From: Euphorbia lathyris
Taxonomy: Eukaryota > Streptophyta > Magnoliopsida > Malpighiales > Euphorbiaceae
DNA length: 64,000 bases
Reading direction: 5' to 3'
Assembly (NCBI RefSeq): GCF_963576675.1
Contig: NC_088915.1
Coordinates: 2,609,001-2,673,000, forward strand
This document shows, piece by piece, positions 11,463-23,539 of this stretch; within the stretch, counting starts at the first letter, position 1, and the number at the start of each line of letters is the position of its first letter. Made by a program: the position numbers and the translations under genes. The notes beneath the pieces are model-generated. The model worked only from the letters and a program-made list of their open reading frames with translations, ran no database searches and was not told the origin of the DNA.

Positions 11463-11623
11463 AGTATATTTTATGCAATTTTTTGATTAAAGACTGGCGT
11501 GAGGGGAGAGAGACTCTGACGAACATCCCAACGAGGTTGGCACCCCCGCCCTAGCCCTCAAAAACCCAAAGCCGAATTTATTAAAAAGAATAAAAAATAA
11601 AGAATGTTACAAAGGATAGAAAA

Positions 11624-12860
11624 CTAGGAAAAACGGAAGATAGTTCTCCCGGTCAGATTACATAAAAACTCCGCAGAGCAGAAGTCCGGAATGCTGTCCC
11701 ACCACGAAGTTTGCTGCGATTGACGACCAAAGTTTGCAAGGAGATCCGCAACACAATTTCCCTCTCTGTAAATGTGTGAAACTATCACTGTCATGGAGGC
11801 CAATTGATCCAAGCAGACTAACCAGGACTGTCTGATTGACCAAGGAACATCACTAGCGCGATGCCGAAGTAGATGCACAATGAAAGTTGAATCACTCTCC
11901 ATCCATAGTGGATGCCATCCTTTTTTATAGGCCATATCAATTGCGTATATTGCTGCCGAGAGCTCGGCGCTGTTGGCAAATGCGTTGTCTAGTGGATAGG
12001 CGAATGCTCCTTCGAAGATACCGTTCTGGTGTCCGGAATATCCCGCTGCAGCCAGCCGCCCCTAGGCATCCGACAACGGATGCGTCTGTGTTGACCTTTA
12101 CCCACCCCTCTGTCGGAGGCTGCCACCAAACCGGAAGGATACGGGGTGCCCTTTGAGGACACCTAGGCAGATTCATCTCTCGCAGTATATGAAGCTCAAC
12201 CTCCGAGTTCCACATCCCACCATGGTCAAGAGCGCCTCCCTCTCGAATGGAACCCCACAAGCGTCTAAGAGCGAAGAACAAATTTGGCGTATCTCCCTCG
12301 AAGATTGCCTTATTTCGGGTTGACCAAATGATCCAGATGCCATTAACCACTGCTAAAGCCCAAAGAGCCGCAATCTCATTGCTGAAACGCTGTTTAGAAG
12401 CTTCTGTAATCAGCAAACACACACTCGAATTTGTGCAGATTCGCCTGCCAAACAAAGCCCCGATCCCTTGCCAAATCTGCTTGCAGAAATTGTAGGAGAC
12501 AAACAAATGATCTGGTGTTTCAGATTCAACCCCATAAAGAGCGCATTTGGAGACCAATACCATACCACGGCGAATCAGGCGATCATGAGCTGGTAAAAAG
12601 CCAAGAGCCTCTCGCCAACAGACAAGCGAGTGCGAAGGGGGGATGAATGGATGCCAAATAAATCGACTCCAAGGTCGAGGAGGAGGAGCAGGCCTCAACC
12701 AAACATAAAATAGTTTAGCAGTGAATTTACAATGAACCGCGGGCTCCCAGATACAGACATCCTCCTGTTCCTGGCTTCGCTTTATACCCTGAACCCTATC
12801 CAGAACCTCTTGCAGAAGGTCATGAAGTCCCTCCCAACCAGTGTCAGTTAGAAAATCCAC
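11624..12860 (-). pseudogene. LINE ORF2, zf-RVT and RNase H domains
   Basis: The first frame (12860-11937) carries the zf-RVT region (SRFIWHPFIPPSHSLVCWRE, CALYGVESETPDHLFVSYNF) and the start of RNase H (WVKVNTDASVV). A frameshift near 11960-12040 moves the remainder to 11624-11935, with WMESDSTFIVHLL and HIYREGNCVADLLANFG. The acidic residue motif AELSA lies at the junction in the second frame. The RNase H blocks are recognisable but split. This is the C-terminal end of ORF2. Confidence 0.85.
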
Positions 12861-13396
12861 GACAGACGACTTGCACCTGCTTTGAGCCTTAGCATCCAGA
12901 CCGACTTGATTTGCTAAATTTGGTCGAATCTAATTCCCGTTCCAAAAATTTGGATTCATCTGCTTCCCTATCCACCAGAAGCTATGTGCTCTCAATACCC
13001 CAAAAACGCTTCTAGTTGAACCCCAAACAGCAGAATTAGTAACTGTTCGAGGGATACCAGCTGCACTGATATACCTAGACCTTAAAAGCACAAAACAAGC
13101 AGAATTATCCTGCATAATTCCTCAGGCCATCTTACCAAGTAGTGCCAGGTTCGTGGTGCCCAAATCCTTGATTCCAAGGCCGCTGTCTCTGAGAGAATGA
13201 CAACAATCCTTCCAATTCACAACAATAGATTTCCGTTTGTCAATAGAGCCCGTCTATATAAAGTTTTGAATACACTTGGTCATATGCTTGAGCAGGGCAG
13301 CATGCCATTTATAAATCATGAAAGAGTGAATAAAGCTTCTGTTTATCACAGAATTACTAACATCAATCGCCCTGCCATTGACAGGCTATTGCCCTT

Positions 13397-14548
13397 CTAA
13401 CGAGTGAACTGTTCCAGAATTTTATCCCTGATGCCAGCAAGGTATCTACTTCGCGGCATCCCAAAGAAAGGCGGCACACCTAGGTATCGAAAAGGAAGGT
13501 AACCGCGCTTCATTCCAACCATATCAGAGAGATGCAGACCACGCATGTGAGGCACTGCACTTCCCAAAAAAATATCAGACTTTTCCCAGTTCACCATCTG
13601 TCTAGAGAGATATCCGTAAAGATTGAAAGCCTCCCGGATAGCACCTACATTACCCACACTTGCCTGACAGAACAGAAGAACATCATCGGCATACAAGAGA
13701 CGCATAGGGAAATTAGTTTGTCTAGTGTAACTCATCGGCGCTAACTTACCAGTGGTGCCCAAATTGAGCAGCCAACGACTGAGAAAATCCTCAGCAATGC
13801 AGAATAAAATCGGAGAGAGGGGGTCCCCTTGTCGCACACCTCTAGAGCATTTGACAAAACCGTTAATGCCAGAGCCTGAAAGAATCAAAATTCTTGTAGA
13901 AGAGAGAATGTTGAGAATCCAATCCCGAAATTGAAGAGAGAACCCAAACGCTTCAAGTACCGTTAGGAGGAAAGACCAATCCAGAGTGTCGAAAGCCTTT
14001 CTAATGTCAATTTTTAAGGCCATATTGCCTCCAAAATAATGTTTTTTTAGCATATTGGTTCCTTTTGAAGCCATCGCAATACAGTGGTGAATACTCCTGG
14101 CCGAAATGAAACCAAACTGGTTATCTGAGATAATGCGGGAAGCAATGCTAGCCAAACGGTCGGCCAGGATCTTTGATATAATCTTGTAGTAGAAGTTGCT
14201 CATTGCAATCGGTCTATATTGCTCAATTGTAATCGCATTGTCAGTCTTTGGGATGAGGGCCATCAAACTTGAGTTCAAACCTGGTAGGATAGTCTCAGAA
14301 GCAAAAAAACTGAAAACCATTGCATAGACATCAGTACCGACAATATCCCAGAAATGCTGAAAGAATGCACCAGTGAATCCGTCTGGACCAGGGGCACTAT
14401 CCTTATGCTTAGAGAAAACCGCTCTCTGAACCTCAACAAAATCTAGACAAACAGTTAGAGAGTGATTCTCAGAGTCAGTTACTAACCGAGGTATAACATC
14501 AAAAATCGGAGCCAAGTCCCTTGGAGAATTCATGTCATTGCGGAACAA
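13397..14548 (-). pseudogene. LINE ORF2, reverse transcriptase domain
   Basis: The 383-codon frame contains SAPGPDGFTGAFFQHFW, LIPKTDNAITIEQYRPIAMSN, KIDIRKAFDTLDW, GVRQGDPLSPILFCIAEDFLSR and the catalytic MRLLYADDVLLF (YADD). All core non-LTR reverse transcriptase motifs are present. Frameshifts on either side separate it from the endonuclease and from the zf-RVT/RNase H part, so the polyprotein cannot be made as one chain. Confidence 0.92.
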
Positions 14549-14805
14549 AGTTGAATAGAAATCGTTGATGTGCGTAGCTATTGCTTACGGATCGGTAGTT
14601 AACTGACCGTTAATCTGTAAGGTGTGAATACCAGCGGAAGCTTTACGAATCTGAGCAACACGATAAAAAACAATGTGTTTCTATCTCCGTCTGCTAGCCA
14701 TCTGACTCTGTTTCAATCGCGGAAGTAAATTTCCTTGCTGTGAAGGGCCCTATCAAGATTAGAGTGAGCGTCAAGCTCTCTGCGATGCAGTTCCGCAGAC
14801 ATACC

Positions 14806-15750
14806 TTAAATTGAAATATCCTCATGAATACCAGCCAGCGTCGCCTCGGCTGCTTCGATGTTAACATTAAGGTCTCCAAACACAGTCCTGTTCCAAAGTC
14901 GCAGAACAGGTCTAAGGAGCTTGAGCTTGTTGCAGAGGTATTGCATTGGAGGGTGGCGGTCATGATCCCCATGCCAGAAATTAGAAATTAAATCTCGAAG
15001 GCCGGCATGAGTCAACCACATAGACTGAAAATGGAATCTGCTAACCACAGGTTGCTGCCGCGTGCAATTGAATACGAGCGGACAATGATCAGATAGATGC
15101 CGGGTCAGAACAGTGCTGCTGAACCTGTCCCAGAAATCGGTAAAATTCATAGAAATAAGGGCCCTATCCAATTTACTCTCAACCCGGGCGGCCCCCGATC
15201 TCCCATTACACCAAGTGTAAAACAGACCCTGCATTGGGCTTTCAATGAAACTGTTATTTTCAATAAAATCCCGAAACTCACGACACGGCCGTGAAGCAGG
15301 AACACACCTGGTTTTCTCGTGCGAACCACTGATTGCATTGAAATCACCAATGGTGATCCATGGACCAGCAAACTGAAGACGCAACTCTTCAATCCTTTGA
15401 TACAAAGCCAGCCTCCTATTAGCCCACACACTGCCATAGACCAAACAAACAAAATTCGAATGATCCACATCAGCCCTCTCAAGTAAAACAAATTGATCAT
15501 GAACACTACAGACAAAAAAAATTGCAAGTGAATGGGAATGAACAAAAACCCACAAATACGGACGAACCCGTTGATTAGAAATAAGACTCATTCCTAAATT
15601 ACTCCAGTAAGAAGCCTGTATTGAATCGAAGTCCACCATCGGCTCTGCCAAACACATTATGTCTGGTTTATGTTTATGACACAAGTTGGATAAGTAGCAT
15701 TTCGTATCCAGATTAAGGATACCACGACAGTTCCAATACAGAACTATCAT
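14806..15750 (-). pseudogene. LINE ORF2, endonuclease domain
   Basis: From ATG 15750 the frame reads MIVLYWNCRGILN, then GPWITIGDFNAI, then LSDHCPLVF. These are the conserved blocks of the apurinic-like endonuclease (EEP fold) that nicks target DNA for target-primed reverse transcription. The frame is open for 314 codons and is then lost between 14550 and 14806, before the reverse transcriptase. Confidence 0.88.
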
Positions 15751-15980
15751 GTATATCGGATCGGGATTTTCCTGACCCGCTTAGTTCGGGTTGAGGTGTT
15801 GCTAGCATTGTCCGCATTCCTGTTGTTTCTCCTTTCTTTCTTCGATGTTACGGTTTCCCACGTTCCCTCCTCTTCCTCGTCCACCATGTCCGCCCAAGAG
15901 CTGGCAGATTAAGGCAAGTTATCATTTCCTGGCGACGAGGCTCAAGCAAAACTGTCACATTCATTCTTTGAATCCCAGAT

Positions 15981-17137
15981 TTACGGACTGTCAGCCATGT
16001 ACTGCTTCTCATTTGTGCTCAAAGTGTCTTCTTCTTCTGACATCTGAATGCCTTGTATCATTGTATTTCCATTGTTTATCATAACCTCTCCCTCAGTCTG
16101 AGGTTCCATGGTATTCACCTGCTGTACTGGGGCAGCCTGTATCACTGCATTACCTATCATATCTCCATCGGTGTAAAGTTCCGTGAGTATCCGGTTATTC
16201 ATATGTTGCATTGGGATCTCCAATCCCGCAGTCACAGTTTTCTTCTTCTCACCCAAGGGTCGTTTTTCTGTTTCAGGGTGCTTAGACCCTTTATGCGGCC
16301 TCCTGTTCTTCCGACAATCATAAGCCATATGCCCTATACTAGACCACACCTTACAGAAACTAGGCAACTTTTCATAAACAACCTCAACCCATATTTTTTT
16401 CCATCCCTTTCAATACCAATCTTCACTGGTAAATCTGAGTTGAGATCCACATCTAACAGCATTCGTGCAAAGTGCCTGAAGTCCCCATGTAAGGTGGATT
16501 TATCAATCCGAATCAACCCCTCTAAGCATTTAGAAATGTCGGATAATATTTGCGGATCCCAATATTCCCAGGGTAACGAGTATAATCTAACATATACCTG
16601 TGCATTTGTTGATTTCTCCGTGAAAGGGTCGAAGTCTGGAATCCATGGTTGCAGTCAGAAAGTGCCTGACTTGACATTAACGATTCCTTTAGAGAAGATT
16701 TGTTGTTTCATCTCCTGCGAATGAAGAACCACATGGTAGAATCCCCTTCCAATCGATATTAACATCCATTCTCCTGCAATACCCGAGAGCTTGGACAAAC
16801 TTTGTTTAAGGTCAGCAACCTTCCACGGAGCGTCCCCTTTACTCAAGATTAAGCGGCCAATCAAGGATGTAGAACACAGCGCCACCCTCCGATCGTAACC
16901 CGCTTGGTTAATTCGGACAGTTTTTATACCTCCGATGTCTGATATCGTGGCCGTCGAGTCCAAGACCCCGACATCTTCGCTTCTCACTGCAGACGCGTAT
17001 GATTCGATATGGGACTGGTTCTGCTTTGAGACAGGATTGGGCGGATGGGCGTCAAAATGCAGCTTTGGATTGAAGAGAACTCGAATGTCACAATAAGCAT
17101 CTAGAGGATCCACAGGGAAAGGAGCCATAGCGGCCAT
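15981..17137 (-). pseudogene. LINE ORF1 (DUF4283 plus zinc knuckle), broken
   Basis: ORF1 starts at ATG 17137 (MAAMAPFPVDPLDAY). It contains the DUF4283-type block LIGRLILSKGDAPWKVADLK, GEWMLISIGRGFYHVVL. It is then interrupted by frame changes and continues in 16334-16516 (DKSTLHGDFRHFARMLLDVD) and 15981-16367. The C-terminal CCHC knuckle reads CKVWSSIGHMAYDC. The second zinc-binding Cys is Trp, so the finger is probably dead. Family role: RNA binding and chaperoning of the LINE transcript. Confidence 0.8.
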
Positions 17138-17221
17138 GGTGGCCAGCGTAAGGTGCGGCGGCGGCTAGGGTTCAATTTGAAATGTCCTCCAAAAACCAAA
17201 TATAGTATATTGAATGCAATT

Positions 17222-19321
17222 GAACAAGAACAATATTAAAAGTTCAGTAATCAATTTAAGTTTTAGACCTTGTATGAGGTAACAGACTTATTAAACCAAA
17301 AAAAAAAAATTAAGAGTAACTTCAACCAGAGGCCATCAATACGAGGCACTAATCAAATCATTAATTCTTTGTACCAAAAGGAAGAAAGGAAAAAATCCAA
17401 TTAAATATGATTTCTCAATGAAATAGAAAAATAAAACAAATTCAAATTCCTTGGATTTGAAGAGAAAGAACGGTTACCAGCAGGTTTTGTACAAACATTG
17501 GCTTCTTTCTTAAAAGCTGCAGCAGTACATATCTTCTTTTTCACGAATCTGCAAATACAAATCAAACCTGCAATTCCAGATTCAGAAAAAAAAAATTCCA
17601 TAAGCAAAAAAATAAAGGAAATCCAAATCAAAATGTGGTTAAACAAATAGACTAACATCTTATCAAATAATTAAAATATCACTATTACTTAATTGTATAG
17701 TTAAACCCTCAAGTTGACAAATTTTGATAAATTGACCCAAATACAATAAATCTCAAATTGAGATAGCATGAATTGAACAGATGACCATAAACTGATGACA
17801 AGTTAAACAACCATAATCTTGTCAGGAAGATAAGGCCAAAACTAATTGAACTAATCATAATCTAGTTAAACAAGCATGTTCCTGCAATATGAGTTTCATC
17901 AAAACCAAAATATCAATATGAAACAAGGACTACAGATGAACTTCTGAAAATAAATAAAATTTGACACGGGCATTTGATGATACAACGTAATAACACAATG
18001 AACCAACCAATCAAACAAACTGTTTTGAAACATAAATTTTTAAATAATGCAAATTTAATTGTAAGAGGGACATGTTAATAAAAAAATAAATTATTAATTC
18101 AAAACCTCAAGTTAATTGCAGCCTCTCATCATTTGTTGTAAGAAAGGATCGTTTTCTTCTTCGCCGGCCACATTCTGCAATCAGTGCTAGAATATATATT
18201 TTTTTCTTTCTTCCTGTTTCTGAAGATCTGTTGAATCACTCATATCTTGACATGAATTTTCTTCATGTTTCTTCAATGTCATATTTCCTACACAATATAA
18301 ACTCAGTTAAAATCGTGTTTTCTAAATGGATTCTGATTTTTCACTATCATTCTAGATATTTTTGAATTTTTATTTATTTTCTTAAACATTGCAAGGTAGA
18401 TCTATTCAGATTTCTCCTTTGGTTTTGATTTAAAAAAATAACTGAATAGTCATATCCTTCTAAAAATATATGTAGGTTCGGAAACTTCATAAGGCAAAAG
18501 AACAAATTCGATAAATCATTATATGTATAAACTTAATGGTGCTGCTCAAAGTTCAAATTGAAAAGCCATACACATATATTAAAATTAGGAGCTTTCAGTA
18601 GATTAGAAAAAGAAACTAAAAATCAGTGAAAGACATTAGGCAAAGTTTTGAATCACATCAAATTAACATATATACAACTAATGAGAGAGAGTATACATAC
18701 AGTCCTGGAAAAGCCCAGGCAAAACAACGACTCTTCTATAAGTGAAAGCTATTGTTTATTTGATGGGTGAGATAGAGAACTCGTTCATCTTTCCTACCTA
18801 AATACAACTGAGATAGAGAATAAAAGAAACTTTTGATGCAATGTTGGTGAAGAGTTGCTCCAGATATATGAGATTTGGGGGTATATGGTTTTTGTTCATC
18901 AATCATTTTGTTTATATATGAGATTTGGGAGGGTATAATTGTAATTAACTTTTATCTGCTAGGGTTTATGTGGAGGAATCATTTTGTTTATATATTTTAA
19001 AATTTAACAATTGCATTTTTATTTAAGTTAATAGATTTTTATATGTAATTAAAAAAAAAGATAATGACGAAATTTGACTCTAACATTTTTTTTAAAAGTG
19101 CAAATTTAGCCTTAACGCATGAAATAGTTCAACTTTAATCCTACGTTTCCAAACAAGATCAATTTTAGCATTATTATATTAAAAATTTGAAAAGGCTAGT
19201 TTGACTATTATTTAATTGTCATATTATACATTCCAAACAAGTTTTATGATAAATTGAAGCACTTTCGAAATTTTTTTTTATTTGTAATTATATTAATAAC
19301 ACAATAAAAAATTTAGACACC
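17222..19321. other. Intergenic region with possible minus-strand exon remnants
   Basis: No ORF of a known family is present. Positions 18105-18195 resemble 58415-58490 ('cgccggccac', 'tgcaatcagtgcta'), so the two loci share a short, probably minus-strand, gene-derived segment. Minus-strand 17400-17658 gives an open stretch with ICRFVKKKICTAAAFKK that I do not recognise. A local direct duplication ('atatatgagatttggg') lies at about 18865-18990. Confidence 0.4.
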
Positions 19322-22300
19322 TGTAGGTGCCACGGCCTCGCCTGGAAGACCTGGGGGTGGACACCGTTGACGACAGATGTTGTGATTGACGCTGAAAGCA
19401 ACCAATCGTGGAATCAAGCTGCTCGGCAGGGCCAGAGCTCGGAGTATGGAAGAGTCGCCACCCGCGAATGGGAAATGAACACCGATCCCTTGCGGGAGAC
19501 CGGTGAGGGTTCGGGAAATTAGGTACGAGCCGAGAAGGTTAGATCCTTTCTAGAGAAAGGCTACTAGGCACCCCGACATCGCCCGATTCTGAACCACCGG
19601 CCTCCTACTTAGCATGTTAGGCGCTAATGGACTAATCACATATTTCTTTAAGTTTAAAATTCATTTGAAACCTTTTCTTTCTCGTTTTGAAAACTGTTTT
19701 AAGATATATTATTGAAAGCCACTTTAATAAAGAATCACCCATTTGCATGAATTTAGAGTATGTAAAAGAAGGAGGGAGGTAGAAGAATTGATTAATTACA
19801 ACATATGAATATCTTTCTAAGCTATACACATCAAATCTAAACTAGTATCTCTTCCCAAAACGTGTTTATTTTCATGGTTCGTGCCTTAATTACCGTTGGA
19901 ACGATTTAGGCACGTTTCAAAACCCCGTGGATTTACTTGCTTTTCACTTGAACCGCCGTTGGAACGACTCGAGTGTTTGAAAACGTGAAAAATGCACATT
20001 CAACCGAAAACGTGATTAAGCATACAAGTCCATTTATTTTTGTACAAAACCGTTTAAACGTAAAACGATTCAAAACTCTATTATTTACAAAAAAACGATT
20101 AATTACAAGGCTCGCTTAATCCATTGTTGGAACGGATTAAGGTTTCAAAACGCGACGTTTAGAAAACCATTTGGAACCAAAAATAAGATGTTGAAAACTC
20201 TTATTTACATTTTGAAAGTCTCCAAATACCTTTAATTTACATAATCAAATTAAAATCTTTTTGGTGGTTTGTTTTTCACATTTTCACTCACTTTAATCCT
20301 TACTCCCCTTTAAACAATACAAACATAGTTATAACAATTAACCATTTTAGTCCAAAACTCACCCAACCAAATACATTTGAAATATATACCTATAGATGTC
20401 AAAGGGAAAAGAAGGAATATATACACATATATATACATTTTTAGTAAAAATGGTAATTATATCTATAGATTAAAAACGAGGTAAAGAGAAGATATGTACA
20501 CTATGGTTACTAATAGGTAAAAATAGTAATGAATATAATACTAGATATAATACACTTTTATTTTAATTGAAAAACATGTAAAAATAATGAATAAGATTCA
20601 TAAATAAGAAAATAACCTTTAGTTTAAAATAGTTTTTACATAATGGATTCATAGAAAATAACCCCCCAAAGTAATAATTAATATAGTTTAAATGAATTTA
20701 AAGAAAACATATACATATACATATAGTCTTACAAAACCAAATTAATGAAAATGATCCCCAAATATACAAAATAAGTAAATACATAATAAGTAATTATTAG
20801 TTACATACCCCAAAAATAATTTTAATAAACATATTACATAATCATATATACATATATATAAGAATAAATGCCAAAAGGTTAAGAAAAAGGGGGTAAAAGC
20901 GCATTTTATAAGTTCCAGCAGCTTTAACGACGGAAAACCCGTCACTAAACTGCTTCTAGTGACAGAAAAGGCAGAATATCAGAACAGTCCCCATACTTTC
21001 CAGATTTATTAAAAACTTTAGATCTACTTTATTCTCTCATTTTAGTCCCCGAACTACCCAAATCGGGTCATAGTCTATAACAGAGTCTCCCAAAACGATG
21101 TTTTATTTTAAAACGTTAATTTAAAAAAAATCTTTTGAAATCCTATATCTACAACGTTTTAGTCCCGAACTACCCTTAAACGGGGTCGCGGTTCGTATCG
21201 GGACTTAAAATGAGGTTTTTTATTTCAAAAAAGAACAAACGTTTATTTAATACGAGACGGAAATTAAATAAATACGAAAGAATAAATAAAGGTGAAAAAT
21301 AAAATAAATAACTAGAATTATAAATAAAATAAATAAATAAACAAAACTATAAATAAAATAAATAAACGAAATAAATAAATTAAACGAGTCTAGTCCTCAG
21401 ATAATACCTCAAAATCGGTATTGACAGTCGAAGTCGGTTGATTCCACGAGTTATGGTTTTTGGTGTTTTTTTTGTGTTTTTTGTCCAATATTTAACTTTT
21501 ATAAAATTTCAATTTTTTTAGAAAAAGAAAATTTTTCCCAAAAAATCCACTCTCTCTCTAGAAAAATTATTTTTCAAAAAGAGCTCCTCCTCCTCAAATG
21601 CATGGGGATCCGTGCCTTTTATAGGCGTTGGGCATGTACGCTCAACCTACGTTGAGCGTCGCCTGCCTCTCGTCGGGCGACGCTCATCGGGTGACGCTCA
21701 ACATACGTTGAGCGTCACCCGCCCCTCGTCGGGGGACGCTCAACCTACGTTGGGCGTACGCCCAACAAGTGTTGGGTGTCGCCTAACATGGGTTGAGCGC
21801 ACGCCCAACCATCGTTGGGCGTCGCCCAACATCTGTTGGGCGCACACCCAACAGCCGTTGGGCGTATGCCCAACTGCCGTTGGGCGTTGCCCATCGATTG
21901 TTGGGTGACGCCCAACGTTTGTTGGGCGTACGCCCAACGCTGGTTGGGCGACGCCGATGCTGGTTCGACGACGCCCGACGTGTGTTGGGCATTCGCCTAA
22001 AGAGTTGGGCGACGCCCAGCGTCTGTTGGACGTACGCCCAATGCTTGTTGGGCGACGCCCACCGTGCATCGGACGTTCGTACAATGAGTTGGTCGATCGC
22101 CGAACGAGCATCGAGCGTGCGTCAAACGTCCATCGGACGAGCGTTTGACATGCCGAGCTCCGTGTTTGGCACACAAGAGACGACGCTCGCCTATCGGGAG
22201 CCCCATTCATTATTCGTCGATCGATGTCCGACTTCCGGGGCCTTCTCGTCCACCGATAAAACGGTGAACATACCCGACGTCATCCGGGAGATATTGAATT

Positions 22301-22430
22301 TGTTAGTGGGACTCACAAGTGCCGGCTCTCTAAGATTTTTCTTGATTTAAATTTTTGAACTAATGGAATCAACCGCTTTGGCTGTTTTATCGTGGGTTTT
22401 CATCATAGGTCCTCCGACTCGGTGTCTACA
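19322..22430 (+). mobile_element. Candidate LTR or LARD-like block (TGTAG...CTACA)
   Basis: The block begins TGTAGGTGCCACGG and ends CCGACTCGGTGTCTACA, an LTR-like TG...CA pair with a 5-bp inverted repeat. Segments such as 'gagtcgccacccgcg' and 'ctactaggcaccccgacatc' (19450-19590) belong, to my memory, to widespread plant retrotransposon LTR sequence. It carries the TATA-like TTTTATA (21617-21623) followed at once by the 22-bp hairpin minisatellite. No 5-bp target duplication is visible (ACACC versus GTTGC), so the boundaries are provisional. Confidence 0.45.
21625..22150. repeat. 22-bp minisatellite of self-complementary units
   Basis: About two dozen degenerate units of the form GTTGGGCG-N-ACGCCCAAC plus a 4-bp linker are arranged head to tail. 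Each unit is itself an inverted repeat (TTGGGCG with CGCCCAA). The block is strongly GC-rich in an AT-rich setting. Long overlapping ORFs on both strands are by-products of the repeat and should not be taken as genes. It lies just downstream of a TATA-like motif, so it would fold into a chain of hairpins in a transcript. Confidence 0.9.
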
Positions 22431-22667
22431 GTTGCCCCTACTTTCCTATTTTGACAGTGATGTGTGTGCTTTTTCGAAAACCATTTCGTAAATACAACAC
22501 ATGCAATGTGAAACATATTAAACTAAAAGACACATATAGAGTGGGAGGAGAAATACCTGACCTCCACGTCGTGGGCCTTCAACTTGTCCCCAGTCCTTGC
22601 ATCGGCGGCGAGCGTTGATCTCTCTGCGCGATTTCTTGTCCCAGGTCTCTAAGCCGACCATCCAACC

Positions 22668-22974
22668 CTAGTCTCTACACCGACCGCAGGTATATAGCTG
22701 CTTCTCGCGAGCCTAGTCTCTAAATCGACCGCAGGTATATAGGTATTTCTAGCGACCCTAGTCTCTAAATCGACCGCATGTATATAGCTCTTTCTAGCGA
22801 CCCTAGTTTCTAAATCGACCGCAGGTATATAGCTCTTTCTAGCGACCCTAGTCTCTAAATCGACCGCAGGTATATAGCTGTTTTTAGCGACCATAGTCTA
22901 TAAATCGACTGCAGGTATATTGCTCTTTCTAGCAACCATAGTCTCTAAATCGACCGCTGGTTTCTAAATTGACC
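22668..22974. repeat. 45-bp minisatellite, about 6.5 copies
   Basis: The unit starts CTAGTCTCTAAATCGACCGC, continues GGTATATAG and repeats every 45 bp with few changes. The outermost units are the most diverged. Because 45 is a multiple of three, the minus strand is open for 81 codons with a 15-residue repeat (YIPAVDLETRVARKS). I treat this as repeat-driven, not as a gene. Confidence 0.9.
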
Positions 22975-23343
22975 ATAAAGCGAGTGCTCTCTTGAGCGAT
23001 TTGGAATTTTGACCTACTATCACCTGTATTTTAACTGGAGTTACTATTTCGTGTAATGAAATCATTGATAGGAAAGACCTTACCCTTTCGTTCGGAGCTC
23101 TTTTGAGTCAAAAAATATTTTTCTGTCGACTGTTGTCTGTATTTTAACTGGTGCCACTGTTTGGTAAATTTTCACTATCGTCTGGAGTCGCCTCCCTTGA
23201 TAACAATCATTGTTTAGCATAACCACTGGCTGAAACAGACTGCAGTTTGGAGATTTGTGCATCCGGTAATTATTTATTTACTTTTTACCTTTATGTCACA
23301 TTGTACATTTTTCTCTAATTATAAAAATGCCATTTTTTACCCT

Positions 23344-23532
23344 TATAAAAGGGTGGTGGGGGTCCATTTTAACCCCACACATTCTCTCTCTCACTATCAT
23401 TTGAGTTCTTTGCGATGGTGCCGAGTAAATACGACGGTACGAAGGGCATGAAGGTGGTTTTCGAGCACCTGCTGAATATTACTCCCTTCCATGATCCAGG
23501 CTCTCACCTCAACAGGACCTAACATAAATCAG
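23344..23532 (+). promoter_or_regulatory. Promoter-like TATA box with short first exon
   Basis: TATAAAA (23344-23350) lies about 65 bp before an ATG at 23415. The ATG opens a 35-codon frame (MVPSKYDGTKGMKVVFEHLL...) that stops at 23520-23522. CAG|GTAAGT, a strong splice donor, follows at 23532/23533. The peptide matches nothing I know. The layout suits a retroelement leader or the first exon of a spliced RNA. Confidence 0.4.
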
Positions 23533-23539
23533 GTAAGTG

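Larger units (their letters stand above)
11481..17203 (-). mobile_element. L1-type LINE retrotransposon, full length but decayed
   Basis: Read on the minus strand, the element has ORF1 (17137-15981), ORF2 (15750-11624: endonuclease, reverse transcriptase, RNase H) and a 3' end in a short A tract (T run at 11479-11484). The flanks carry an 18-bp direct repeat with two mismatches: AGTATATTTTATGCAATT (11463-11480) and AGTATATTGAATGCAATT (17204-17221). An RNase H domain at the end of ORF2 is typical of plant L1 lineages. Frameshifts in both ORFs make it inactive. It is related to the LINE at 62322-64000. Confidence 0.88.

Noticed and set aside
11887..12646. Plus-strand ORFs over the LINE 3' half
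   Set aside because: They are antisense shadows of the zf-RVT and RNase H coding frames.
21625..22150. CRISPR-like array
   Set aside because: Units are contiguous with 4-bp linkers and no spacers, and the setting is a plant nuclear genome with LTR-like flanks.
21612..22350. Long overlapping ORFs on both strands (up to 185 codons)
   Set aside because: They follow from the 22-bp self-complementary repeat, which avoids stops in several frames at once. The peptides are simple repeats of VGRRPTxVG type.
19322..22430. Confident LTR retrotransposon call for this block
   Set aside because: The TG...CA ends look right, but the flanks (ACACC and GTTGC) do not match and no second LTR is present, so it is kept only as a candidate.
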